Source: Lentisphaeria bacterium
GTDB lineage: Bacteria > Verrucomicrobiota > Lentisphaeria > Victivallales > JAUVCU01
NCBI GenBank assembly: GCA_030590715.1
Contig: JAUVCU010000039.1
Coordinates: 1 to 9,322 of the forward strand
Reading direction: 5' to 3'
Length of the DNA: 9,322 nucleotides
The notes beneath the pieces were generated by a model. The model had not been told where the DNA came from. It saw only the letters and a program-made list of their open reading frames with translations, and did no database searches. Of this stretch, positions 1-7,340 are shown piece after piece. How positions within the stretch are numbered: position 1 is the first letter of the stretch; each line of letters starts with the position of its first letter. A program made the position numbers and the translations under genes.

Positions 1-74
1 GTCTTAGAAAAGCTGCAGCAGGAAAAACAACACTTGAAGAAGTTATCAGAATGACAGTAATGGATTCTGAATAA
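1..74 (+). CDS. C-terminal end of a GspE/PilB-family ATPase (partial, 5' truncated by window)
   Basis: An open frame enters from the left edge (first full codon at position 3) and stops with TAA at 72-74, encoding about 23 residues. The visible tail reads LRKAAAGKTTLEEVIRMTV before the stop. It closely resembles the end of GspE/PilB secretion ATPases, where a conserved 'GxTTxEEVxRxT' segment closes the protein. The complete ATPase that begins 23 bp later ends in a similar segment (DGETTMEEIIKYT), which supports the assignment. The gene is probably a second extension-type ATPase in the same type IV pilus or type II secretion operon. Whether it is pilB, gspE or another paralogue cannot be told from the tail. 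The family call is fairly secure; the specific role is inference. Confidence 0.7.
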   Translation, partial: LRKAAAGKTTLEEVIRMTVMDSE

Positions 75-97
75 ATCTAACAAAAAGAAATATAACT

Positions 98-1777
98 ATG
101 CTAGATCCTGAAAACCAGTCTCTAAAGAATCTGCTTATTGCAGAAAGGCTTTGCAGCAGTGAGCAACTTCAAGAAATTGAAGAGGAATACCTACGCAATG
201 GTAAAAGCTTTTTTCAAATATCAATTGATTTTGATATAGCATCAGAAGCAAAACTACTTCAAATGATTGCAAAGAACCTTGGAACAGAGGTCATAAGCCT
301 AACGAAGGTCAACCTACACGAAGATATTGTAATGCTGGTAGATCCCCAGATTGCGAGAATGCACGGGATAATCCCAATCAGTTATGACGGTTACATAATG
401 ACAGTTGCAGCCTCTAACGCACTAAGCCTCCAAGTTACAGAGGAACTGCGCTTTACATTAAATGCAGATATCCAGGTTGTTATTGCTCCTGAGTTACAAA
501 TTGAAGAAGCACTTGAGTTGTGTTACCCGGAAGATGAAGAATCAATTCAGGAAGTGATTATAGATATTGAGGAAGAAGATGTTGCTGAATACGATTCATT
601 CAGTCTGGAAGATGCAGCAAATAAAGCCCCGATAATCAGATACGTAGATCAGGTTCTGTACCAGGCGATCAAAGAAAAATCCAGTGATATACATTTTGAA
701 CCCTTTGAGCGTGAATTTAAAATAAGATACAGGATAGACGGAGCTCTTTACGAGATGACTCCTCCACCTCAGAGTCTTGCAATGCCTGTAATAAGCAGAC
801 TCAAAATAATGAGCGGGCTTAACATTTCCGAAACGCGAATGCCGCAGGATGGTAGAATTCAACTGAAAATTGCAGGTAAGCCTGTAGACCTTCGTGTTTC
901 AACACTTCCGACGGCACACGGAGAATCTGTTGTGCTGCGTATTCTTGATCGTTCAACGGTGCAACTTGAACTGGACTCTCTTGGCATTTCAAATGAAATA
1001 TTACAAACAGTAAATCAGATGATTCATCGTCCGAATGGAATCTTCATTGTGACTGGCCCCACTGGTTCCGGGAAAAGTACAACACTTTATTCCTGCCTTG
1101 GCGAAGTCAATAAAACTGGTGAAAAAATACTAACTGCAGAAGATCCTGTTGAATATGATATAGACGGCATAATTCAGGTACCGATAAACGAGGCTGCTGG
1201 AATGACGTTTGCCAAAACATTGAAATCATTTCTGAGGCAGGATCCTGACAGAATAATGGTAGGAGAGATCCGCGATATCGAGACTGCAAAAATGTCGATA
1301 GAGGCTTCACTTACAGGTCATTTTGTTTATAGTACACTGCATACAAATGATGCAGCAGGTGCTATAACACGACTGATTGACATGAACATCGAACCGTTCC
1401 TGATTGCATCATCTTTAGTTGGGGTGCTCGGACAGCGTCTGATTCGTAAAATATGTTCATCGTGTAAACAGTCATTCACTCCGAATGATGATGATCTGGA
1501 GAAACTCGATCTTGAACAGGCTGATATAGGATCGCGACAATTTTACTACGGGAGCGGATGCCCCGGATGTAATCAAACCGGATATAAAGGAAGAAAAGCG
1601 ATAAGCGAACTTCTTATTATTTCCAGCCAAATAAAAGAACTGATAATAGAAAAAGCACCAACTGTAGTAATTCGTGAGAAAGCCAGAGAGCTGGGGATGC
1701 GCACTCTGCGCGAGGACGGAATAAAAGCCGTGCTGGATGGAGAAACGACAATGGAAGAGATAATCAAATACACCTAA
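98..1777 (+). CDS. pilB: Type IV pilus extension ATPase PilB / GspE family
   Basis: This is a cytoplasmic hexameric ATPase that powers pilin (or pseudopilin) polymerisation. The N-terminal ~150 residues look like the MshEN/T2SSE N-domain, followed by an acidic linker (about 145-165) and the ATPase core. Walker A GPTGSGKST lies at residues 320-328, and the Walker B region IMVGEIRD at 386-393 is followed by a His-box-like STLHTNDA. A zinc tetracysteine, C453/C456 and C488/C491, is typical of PilB/GspE and absent from PilT. At 559 residues it matches the family length. The RLGxxL-type repeats that bind cyclic di-GMP in MshE are degenerate here, so nucleotide signalling through this domain is doubtful. 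The ATG at 98 has only a weak purine-rich stretch upstream, but it lies 23 bp after the preceding ATPase stop and gives a full N-domain. PilT and PilC downstream favour a pilus role over type II secretion. Confidence 0.92.
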   Translation: MLDPENQSLKNLLIAERLCSSEQLQEIEEEYLRNGKSFFQISIDFDIASEAKLLQMIAKNLGTEVISLTKVNLHEDIVMLVDPQIARMHGIIPISYDGYIMTVAASNALSLQVTEELRFTLNADIQVVIAPELQIEEALELCYPEDEESIQEVIIDIEEEDVAEYDSFSLEDAANKAPIIRYVDQVLYQAIKEKSSDIHFEPFEREFKIRYRIDGALYEMTPPPQSLAMPVISRLKIMSGLNISETRMPQDGRIQLKIAGKPVDLRVSTLPTAHGESVVLRILDRSTVQLELDSLGISNEILQTVNQMIHRPNGIFIVTGPTGSGKSTTLYSCLGEVNKTGEKILTAEDPVEYDIDGIIQVPINEAAGMTFAKTLKSFLRQDPDRIMVGEIRDIETAKMSIEASLTGHFVYSTLHTNDAAGAITRLIDMNIEPFLIASSLVGVLGQRLIRKICSSCKQSFTPNDDDLEKLDLEQADIGSRQFYYGSGCPGCNQTGYKGRKAISELLIISSQIKELIIEKAPTVVIREKARELGMRTLREDGIKAVLDGETTMEEIIKYT

Positions 1778-1793
1778 ACGAAGGAGCTGAATA

Positions 1794-2864
1794 ATGACTA
1801 TTGAAATGGCAGAACTACTACAACTTTGCGTCAATGAAGGCGTAAGTGACCTACACCTGGAAGTTGGATCACCACCGGCAGTAAGACTTAACGGTTCACT
1901 TACACCTCTTCAGCTTCCAACACTGGGTCCTGAAGATACAGAGCAACTTGCAAAATCGATATGCTCCGAAGATCACCTGCAGAAACTGGGACGTGTAGGT
2001 ACCGTCGACTTCGGTTTTGCGTTTGGTGACCAGGCACGTTTTCGTGTAAGTACATTCAAACAAAAAGGTGTTATAGGTATTGTTCTTCGACAGATTCCTA
2101 ACGCACTACTTTCTCTTGAAAAACTGGGACTTCCGCCTGTTGTAAAAGACCTGCTTTGGAGACCACGTGGACTAGTTCTTGTTACAGGTCCTACAGGTTC
2201 CGGAAAAAGTACAACCCTGGCTTCAATGATAAACATCATCAATGAAGAACGCGACGTGCATATTATTACAATTGAGGACCCGATTGAGTTCTATCACAAA
2301 CACAAAAAGAGCATTGTGGTTCAGCGTGAGGTGGGAACAGATGTTCCTTCATTTGACGATGCACTTAAACGCGCACTTCGTCAGGACCCGGACGTTATTC
2401 TGGTAGGAGAGATGCGTGACCTTGAAACGATCGGTGCTGCAATTTCCGCGGCAGAAACAGGACACTTGGTATTCGGAACACTTCATACGACTGGTGCAGC
2501 TCAAACTGTAGACAGGATTATCGATGCATTCCCTACAAACCAGCAGGAGCAGGTTAGAACTCAGCTTTCACAGGGACTCGTTGCGGTTATTTCACAGGTA
2601 CTTCTACCTAGAATTGATAAAGGTGGGCGTATTGCCGCTTTTGAGATCATGATCTCAACTCCTTCAATCCAGGCGCTCATACGTGATAATAAAACATTCA
2701 GGATTACATCTGAGCTGCAGACAGGAACGAAGCATGGTATGAACACTCTGGATGCGCATTTAATGTCATTGTATGATCAGGGTATTATTTCATACACCGA
2801 CCTGATTACCAAGGCTCATGATCCTCAGACAATTGCAGGAAAATACCAACAACATCAAAACTAA
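1794..2864 (+). CDS. pilT: Type IV pilus retraction ATPase PilT
   Basis: PilT is the cytoplasmic hexameric ATPase that depolymerises the pilus and drives twitching motility and DNA uptake. The 356-residue length is typical of PilT and much shorter than PilB. Walker A GPTGSGKST is at 132-140 and Walker B VILVGEMRD at 201-209, followed by GTLHTTGAAQTVDRIID, a stretch characteristic of PilT. The segment PSIQALIRDNK at 290-300 corresponds to the retraction-specific AIRNLIRE motif, though two positions differ from the usual form. No zinc tetracysteine is present, as expected. The start is well supported: AAGGAG lies 8 bp before the ATG, and only 16 bp separate it from the pilB stop. It sits between pilB and pilC in one transcription unit. 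A PilU-type paralogue is possible but less likely given length and motif. Confidence 0.94.
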   Translation: MTIEMAELLQLCVNEGVSDLHLEVGSPPAVRLNGSLTPLQLPTLGPEDTEQLAKSICSEDHLQKLGRVGTVDFGFAFGDQARFRVSTFKQKGVIGIVLRQIPNALLSLEKLGLPPVVKDLLWRPRGLVLVTGPTGSGKSTTLASMINIINEERDVHIITIEDPIEFYHKHKKSIVVQREVGTDVPSFDDALKRALRQDPDVILVGEMRDLETIGAAISAAETGHLVFGTLHTTGAAQTVDRIIDAFPTNQQEQVRTQLSQGLVAVISQVLLPRIDKGGRIAAFEIMISTPSIQALIRDNKTFRITSELQTGTKHGMNTLDAHLMSLYDQGIISYTDLITKAHDPQTIAGKYQQHQN

Positions 2865-2892
2865 TTTCTGAGCAGAAACAGGAGAGAAACTA

Positions 2893-4137
2893 ATGCCCAA
2901 ATTTAAATATTCAGCGACTGATGCTTCAGGTATCGAGCGAAAAGGAACAATTGATGCCGAAAGTCAGGACCGGGCCATTCAGGCTCTAAGAGCTGAGGGC
3001 ATGTTTCTTTCCGAAGTTAGACCAATTTATTCAAAGCAGAAAAAAAGTCTGAGTTTGCCATCTCTAAATTTTACAATCGGAGCTCAACGTATAGGAAAAA
3101 AGGAACTAACTTTGATTACAAGGCAACTGGCTATTTTGCTTAATGCAGGCCTGCCATTGATCAAAGCAATACGCACACTATCGCGTCAGGCAAAAAACCC
3201 TAACGCCAAGTCCGTTTTGGAAAGTATAGCATCATATATAGAAAGCGGACATTCTTTCTCAGAATCACTGACGCAGCACCCGAAAACATTTTCTAAACTA
3301 TATGTAAACATGGTAAAGGCTGGAGAAGCATCCAGCGCGATGGACAAGATTCTTGAACGCCTTGCATCTTTTATGGAAAAAGCAGCCAAAGTAAAAGCTA
3401 AAGTTACCGCAGCCATGGTTTATCCGGCAATTGTGATGACAATTGCCTCAATCATAACCATAGGACTAATAGTATTTATCGTCCCGAGATTTGAAAAAAT
3501 ATTCGAAGATATGCTGGGAAACAAACCACTTCCTATTTTGACACAAAAAATTATGGCATTAAGTAAAATATTCTCTGACCCTGTACAGGGGATTTCAATA
3601 TTAGTAATTATAGTAGTAATAATTGCAGGTCTGATTTACGCATCTAAAAATGCAAAATCCTCTTATTACCTTGATACATTTAAACTGAAAATCCCACTAA
3701 TTGGACCAATTATCGCGAAAACATCAATCACGCGTTTCTCAAGAACATTAGGAACTCTTCTTGGTTCCGGAGTTGCCGTTCTACAGGCGCTGAATATTGT
3801 GAAAGAAACTTCCGGTAACGCTGCGGTTTCCCGAGCAATATCAACCCTCCACGATGCAGTCAAAGAAGGAGAAGGCATTTCTAATCCTTTGAAGCAGACA
3901 AACATTTTCCCGGAAATGGTTGTAAGCATGATCGAGGTTGGAGAGGAAACAGGTAAGCTCCCGGAAATGTTGGATAAAATAGCAGAGACCTATGATGACG
4001 AAATTGATAATGCTGTTACTGCGTTAACATCCATGATCGAACCGATTATGATTGTTCTTCTTGCCGTTATCGTGGGAACAATCGTCATAGCTCTCTTTAT
4101 GCCTCTGCTTACAATTATGCAAAGTATGGGTAACTAG
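2893..4137 (+). CDS. pilC: Type IV pilus inner-membrane platform protein PilC / GspF family
   Basis: PilC is the polytopic inner-membrane protein that couples the PilB and PilT motors to pilin insertion and extraction. The 414-residue protein has the expected layout: a short N-terminal cytoplasmic region with the usual opening (FKYSATDASGIERKGTI), then two related T2SSF domains at about 70-200 and 275-405. Each domain carries the typical run ITRQLAILLNAGLPL (75-89) or FSRTLGTLLGSGVAVLQAL (282-300), and the MVxxGExxGxL-like motif recurs as MVKAGEASSAM (140-150) and MIEVGEETGKL (346-356). Membrane segments are visible at about 177-198, 233-250 and 386-409. AGGAGA 7 bp before the ATG supports the start. 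It is the last gene of the pilus cluster here; the next gene follows after a gap of about 117 bp. Confidence 0.94.
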   Translation: MPKFKYSATDASGIERKGTIDAESQDRAIQALRAEGMFLSEVRPIYSKQKKSLSLPSLNFTIGAQRIGKKELTLITRQLAILLNAGLPLIKAIRTLSRQAKNPNAKSVLESIASYIESGHSFSESLTQHPKTFSKLYVNMVKAGEASSAMDKILERLASFMEKAAKVKAKVTAAMVYPAIVMTIASIITIGLIVFIVPRFEKIFEDMLGNKPLPILTQKIMALSKIFSDPVQGISILVIIVVIIAGLIYASKNAKSSYYLDTFKLKIPLIGPIIAKTSITRFSRTLGTLLGSGVAVLQALNIVKETSGNAAVSRAISTLHDAVKEGEGISNPLKQTNIFPEMVVSMIEVGEETGKLPEMLDKIAETYDDEIDNAVTALTSMIEPIMIVLLAVIVGTIVIALFMPLLTIMQSMGN

Positions 4138-4254
4138 ACTTATAGTACGCAATATGCTTGAAAAGGGAGAAAAGGTCACTTTATTTGCCCTGTACAAAAT
4201 ATGCATACCGATGATACTTTTATGCAGTTAATATAAATTAGGAACCTTTTGACA

Positions 4255-5349
4255 ATGAATAGAGAAAATACTTTCGCCGTAATTATGGCGGGCGGAAAGG
4301 GAGAAAGATTCTGGCCGCAAAGTCGCCAATCAAGACCAAAACAGCTTCTTAAGCTTATTGGTGATGTGACTCTTATCGAACAGACAGTAGAAAGGTTAGA
4401 CGACCTTATTCCAAAAGAGAACATCATTATCATTACTAATGATCAATACGTTTCAACAATGCGCTCTCTCCTGGAAATCCTCCCTGAAGAGAACATCATC
4501 GGAGAACCTGTCGGTCGCGATACTGCTCCGTGTGTAGCTCTAGCTGCTGCTGTAGTAAAGGCGAAAGCAAAGAATGACGATGCGGTTATGTTCCTTCTTC
4601 CTGCGGACCACGTTATAAACGATGCCGACTCAATGCTGTCAGTTATGAGAGACTGTACTTATGTTGCAGAGCAGGGCAATGTCGTAACTATCGGAGTTCC
4701 GCCAACATCACCAAGTACAGCTTATGGTTATATCCAATGCGGAGATGAAATCGAATCTGATTCTAAAACACCTTTCTTCAAAAGCCTTGGCTTCAAAGAA
4801 AAACCAAATGATGAAGTTGCCAAACAGTTCCTGGAAGCGGGTAACTTTAAATGGAACAGCGGAATGTTCTGCTGGTCTTTCAAGACTATTAACGAAGCTT
4901 TCGAAAACCATTGCCCTGAACTATTCGGAACAATTGAAAAATTTAAAACGGCTTTCGAAAACTCAGAACTGACAGCAGTCTTAGCTGAAGAATATCCAAA
5001 GCTTAATAAAATTTCTGTTGATTACGCGATAATGGAGAAAATAGATAAGATTGTTGTAGCAGAATGTTCATTTGATTGGGATGATATCGGAAGCTGGACT
5101 GCTCTCCGCAATCAAATCAACCCAGATGATTCAAATAATGTAATTCGTGGAACACACGTTGGAATCGACTCAACAAATAATATTATCGTCGGCCAGCCTG
5201 GTCACCTTATTACAACAATTGATGTTGATGATTTAATCATTGTACAGACTGAAGATGCAACTTTAGTATGCAAGGCAGACTCTGCGCAAAGGATTAAAGA
5301 GGCGATACAATCAATTGAGTCTAAAAACGACTTTGCAAAGTATCTGTAA
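4255..5349 (+). CDS. manC: Mannose-1-phosphate guanylyltransferase (GDP-mannose pyrophosphorylase)
   Basis: The enzyme converts mannose-1-phosphate and GTP to GDP-mannose and pyrophosphate in the cytoplasm, feeding surface polysaccharide or glycoprotein synthesis. The N-terminus has the nucleotidyltransferase signature AVIMAGGKGERFWPQSR with PKQLLKL just after it. GEPVGRDTAPCVALAA, FLPADHVI, FKEKP, FKWNSGMFCW, VDYAIMEK and FDWDDIGSW follow in the family's order. At 364 residues it is the short, single-function form without a fused phosphomannose isomerase domain. The start is taken as ATG 4255. An in-frame TTG at 4249 would add two residues and sits closer to the AGGA at 4240-4243, so it is a real alternative. 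The 117-bp gap before it suggests its own promoter, but I see no convincing -35/-10 pair. coaX begins 3 bp after its stop. Confidence 0.93.
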   Translation: MNRENTFAVIMAGGKGERFWPQSRQSRPKQLLKLIGDVTLIEQTVERLDDLIPKENIIIITNDQYVSTMRSLLEILPEENIIGEPVGRDTAPCVALAAAVVKAKAKNDDAVMFLLPADHVINDADSMLSVMRDCTYVAEQGNVVTIGVPPTSPSTAYGYIQCGDEIESDSKTPFFKSLGFKEKPNDEVAKQFLEAGNFKWNSGMFCWSFKTINEAFENHCPELFGTIEKFKTAFENSELTAVLAEEYPKLNKISVDYAIMEKIDKIVVAECSFDWDDIGSWTALRNQINPDDSNNVIRGTHVGIDSTNNIIVGQPGHLITTIDVDDLIIVQTEDATLVCKADSAQRIKEAIQSIESKNDFAKYL

Positions 5350-5352
5350 AAA

Positions 5353-6048
5353 ATGCTATTTGTTATTAATATTGGTAACACTAATACTCAATATGGACTA
5401 TTTATTGAGGGCAGCTTTCAAAATATACAAAGCTGCCCCACTAAATCCCTTACAGAAGAAATTATCCCCAAAAACATTCCTATTGCTTACGCATCTGTAG
5501 TTAAAGAAAAAAATGGAATTTTCAATGGCTACGATGCCCTTGAAGTCAGCAACTCTCTGGAACTGGGGCTTAATACTTCAAAAATAGATATCTCTACTGT
5601 TGGAGCTGACAGAATCGCCAATGCGGTAAGCCTGTCTTCAGGAAAACTGCCTGCAATCTGTATTGACTGCGGAACCGCCCTTACCTTTGAAGTTGTAAGC
5701 CAGGAAAATGAATTTCTTGGTGGTGCAATTGCTCCTGGCCGTAAATTGATGAGAAAGGCCCTTCACGATCATACATCGCTACTACCAGAGATTCCTTTTT
5801 CCGCAACGATTCCCCGAATAGGAACAAATACGGTTGAGGCAATTACTTCCGGAATTGATAATGGTATTATCGGCTCAGTCAAAGAAATTATTGAAAAGAT
5901 AAATAATCAGCTGAAAGTGAAAAGTTGCCGGACGGTTATTGTCGGTGGTGACGCAGAATTCCTTTGCTCAAATATTGACGATCTTGAGCGTGGTTCAGTG
6001 GACTTCACGTTACGAGGAATTGCTGAAATCTGGGAACAGAATCTGTGA
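5353..6048 (+). CDS. coaX: Type III pantothenate kinase (CoaX), with an altered first phosphate motif
   Basis: CoaX phosphorylates pantothenate with ATP, the first committed step of coenzyme A synthesis, as a cytoplasmic ASKHA-fold enzyme. Family motifs are clear: an N-terminal INIGNTNTQYGLF phosphate-1 loop, GADRIANAV at 84-92 (D86 aligns with the proposed catalytic base), IDCGTALTFEVV at 104-115, FLGGAIAPG at 121-129, GTNTVEAITSGI at 157-168 and a C-terminal VDFTLRGIAEIW. At 231 residues it is somewhat shorter than the usual 250-270. The oddity is N6: the DxGNT motif normally opens with Asp. No clear Shine-Dalgarno precedes the ATG, which lies 3 bp after the manC stop, so translational coupling is likely. 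The family call is secure. Whether it is an active kinase or a CoaX-like regulator (Baf type) cannot be settled here. Confidence 0.88.
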   Translation: MLFVINIGNTNTQYGLFIEGSFQNIQSCPTKSLTEEIIPKNIPIAYASVVKEKNGIFNGYDALEVSNSLELGLNTSKIDISTVGADRIANAVSLSSGKLPAICIDCGTALTFEVVSQENEFLGGAIAPGRKLMRKALHDHTSLLPEIPFSATIPRIGTNTVEAITSGIDNGIIGSVKEIIEKINNQLKVKSCRTVIVGGDAEFLCSNIDDLERGSVDFTLRGIAEIWEQNL

Positions 6049-6692
6049 CTTGGGTAAAATTGTGCAGCATAAAGTGCGAACAAGACATAAAAGCAGTAAT
6101 TGATTCCGGGGCAAATGCCGCAGGTTTTCTGGTCGGGCAAAAACATTCTTCCAACGATTTTATTTCAGCTCAAAAAGCGAAATCGCTTGCAGAGCTTTTA
6201 CCCCGATCTATTTCTCCTGTTTTAGTAACGCATCTGTCAAGAGCAGACGATATCGTTGAATTACAAAAACAAACGGAAATTGAAACGCTCCAGTTACATG
6301 GAAGCTCTTCCATCAAAGAATTATTAAAATTGAAGAAGGTCCTACCTGAAACGGCCAAACTTATTTATGCTGTGCACGTAACAAAAACTGGACTAAGCGT
6401 GGACTACAAGGAAATATCTAAATACGTCGACATGCTGCTTCTGGATAGTTGTAATACCGCAACAAATCAGGTTGGCGGCACTGGACAAACACACGATTGG
6501 AACACTTCGGCTGAGATTGTAAAAGAATCACATGTCCCGGTAATTCTTGCAGGAGGCCTCAATCCAGTAAATGTGAAGAAAGCTGTGGAAAAAGTTAAAC
6601 CATTTGGAGTTGATGTTAATTCAGGTGTCAAAAATGAATCAGGATACAGATCTTATGATAAGTGTATAGAATTCGTGCGGAATGCCCAATAA
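6045..6692 (+). CDS. trpF: Phosphoribosylanthranilate isomerase-like protein (TrpF), divergent
   Basis: TrpF isomerises N-(5-phosphoribosyl)anthranilate in tryptophan synthesis, using a TIM barrel. The 215-residue length fits the monofunctional enzyme. The two catalytic residues appear present: C7 in VKLCSI (family KICGI) and D134 in LLLDS. Phosphate-binding segments are strong: GGTGQTHDW at 144-152, VILAGGLNPVNV at 166-177 and GVDVNSGV at 188-195. LQLHG at 82-86 is also typical. Divergent points are Ser for Gly in KICG, no SPR/SKR arginine in the first loop (QKHSSNDFIS), and PVLVTHLS where most TrpF have VGVFVN. The GTG start overlaps the coaX TGA (GTGA), giving tight coupling. No other trp gene is nearby. 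TrpF is the best call; a related barrel enzyme with another substrate is possible. Confidence 0.78.
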   Translation: MTWVKLCSIKCEQDIKAVIDSGANAAGFLVGQKHSSNDFISAQKAKSLAELLPRSISPVLVTHLSRADDIVELQKQTEIETLQLHGSSSIKELLKLKKVLPETAKLIYAVHVTKTGLSVDYKEISKYVDMLLLDSCNTATNQVGGTGQTHDWNTSAEIVKESHVPVILAGGLNPVNVKKAVEKVKPFGVDVNSGVKNESGYRSYDKCIEFVRNAQ

Positions 6693-6701
6693 CCCATTTG
6701 T

Positions 6702-7340
6702 CTAAGCGAAAGATATTGTCGAAGCTTCTTTTATTGCCTGGTCAATAATAATTTGGCTCTGCTCAGGCTGAAGATTAAATTCATCTGCACAGCGCCCTAT
6801 TATGTAATCCATTTCTCCATCGATGTTCTTAAGTTCGAGTTTTGAAACTAAACTGATCGCAGGATCAACTGTCTTTGAAAAATGGTGCTGTCCGATTACA
6901 TCCGTAAGATATTCTGGAAATTGCCACTCTTCTGCCATTAAATGGCCTACTCGCTGATGATCAAAAGAAAACTCCTTTTCCTCCAAAAGAGATATCTCAC
7001 ACTTTTCTTCAAGCCATTGCTCAAAAATGGAAGAATACTGTTTACCTTTTTTAGAAATAAGAACAGGCATACCGATATCCTGTAGCATCGCGGCTGTAAA
7101 GGAATTTATTGCGGTTTCAGGGTGCAGATGTTGTGCAAAGTTACGTGCAAGTACGGCTCGTAACCCGGAAAGAGACCAAAACTGCGCCATATCAAACCAG
7201 GGTTCATCGACTTTTGGCAAAGCTTTTTTCACAGCATGAGATAAAACTATAGATTCGACTCTGGGCCGCCCAAGAAGCATCACAGCCTGAGTAATATCGT
7301 TAACCTTATGGATCAAGCCAAAAGCTGAGGAGTTAACCAT
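6702..7340 (-). CDS. HDOD-domain protein, C-terminal portion (frame -1 relative to its N-terminal part)
   Basis: This 212-residue frame holds most of an HDOD domain, the non-catalytic relative of HD phosphohydrolases found in bacterial signalling proteins. NSSAFG near the start, then AVMLLGRPRVESIVLSHAV, AAMLQDIGMPVL, FDHQRVGHLMAEEW and VIGQHH occur in the family's order. QD stands where active HD-GYP enzymes have HD, as expected for HDOD. The frame begins at an ATG inside the upstream frame (7313-7528), and the first residues, MVNSSAFG, continue that frame's ...SVLK exactly as in intact HDOD proteins. I therefore read the two as one protein of about 275 residues interrupted by a frameshift. 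A separate start at this ATG is possible, but no Shine-Dalgarno precedes it. It converges on trpF with a 9-bp gap and no clear terminator between. Confidence 0.85.
   Translation of the reverse strand: MVNSSAFGLIHKVNDITQAVMLLGRPRVESIVLSHAVKKALPKVDEPWFDMAQFWSLSGLRAVLARNFAQHLHPETAINSFTAAMLQDIGMPVLISKKGKQYSSIFEQWLEEKCEISLLEEKEFSFDHQRVGHLMAEEWQFPEYLTDVIGQHHFSKTVDPAISLVSKLELKNIDGEMDYIIGRCADEFNLQPEQSQIIIDQAIKEASTISFA

Noticed and set aside
1472..1834. 120-residue minus-strand open frame opposite the pilB-pilT junction
   Set aside because: Low-complexity antisense reading of well-supported genes, with no recognisable domain or ribosome binding site.
4138..4254. Promoter or terminator in the pilC-manC gap
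   Set aside because: A TATAAA at 4232-4237 has no acceptable -35 at 16-18 bp, and the only inverted repeat (AGGG/CCCT) is 4 bp long. Nothing supportable is seen.
5315..5500. 61-residue plus-strand open frame across the manC-coaX junction
   Set aside because: It overlaps the end of manC and the start of coaX in another frame, and both of those genes have strong family motifs. No family features are visible in it.
6693..6740. Possible bidirectional terminator between convergent trpF and the HDOD gene
   Set aside because: The gap is 9 bp, and the only stems nearby are about 5 bp, AT-rich and inside the HDOD coding end. GAAGCTTC is palindromic but leaves no room for a loop.
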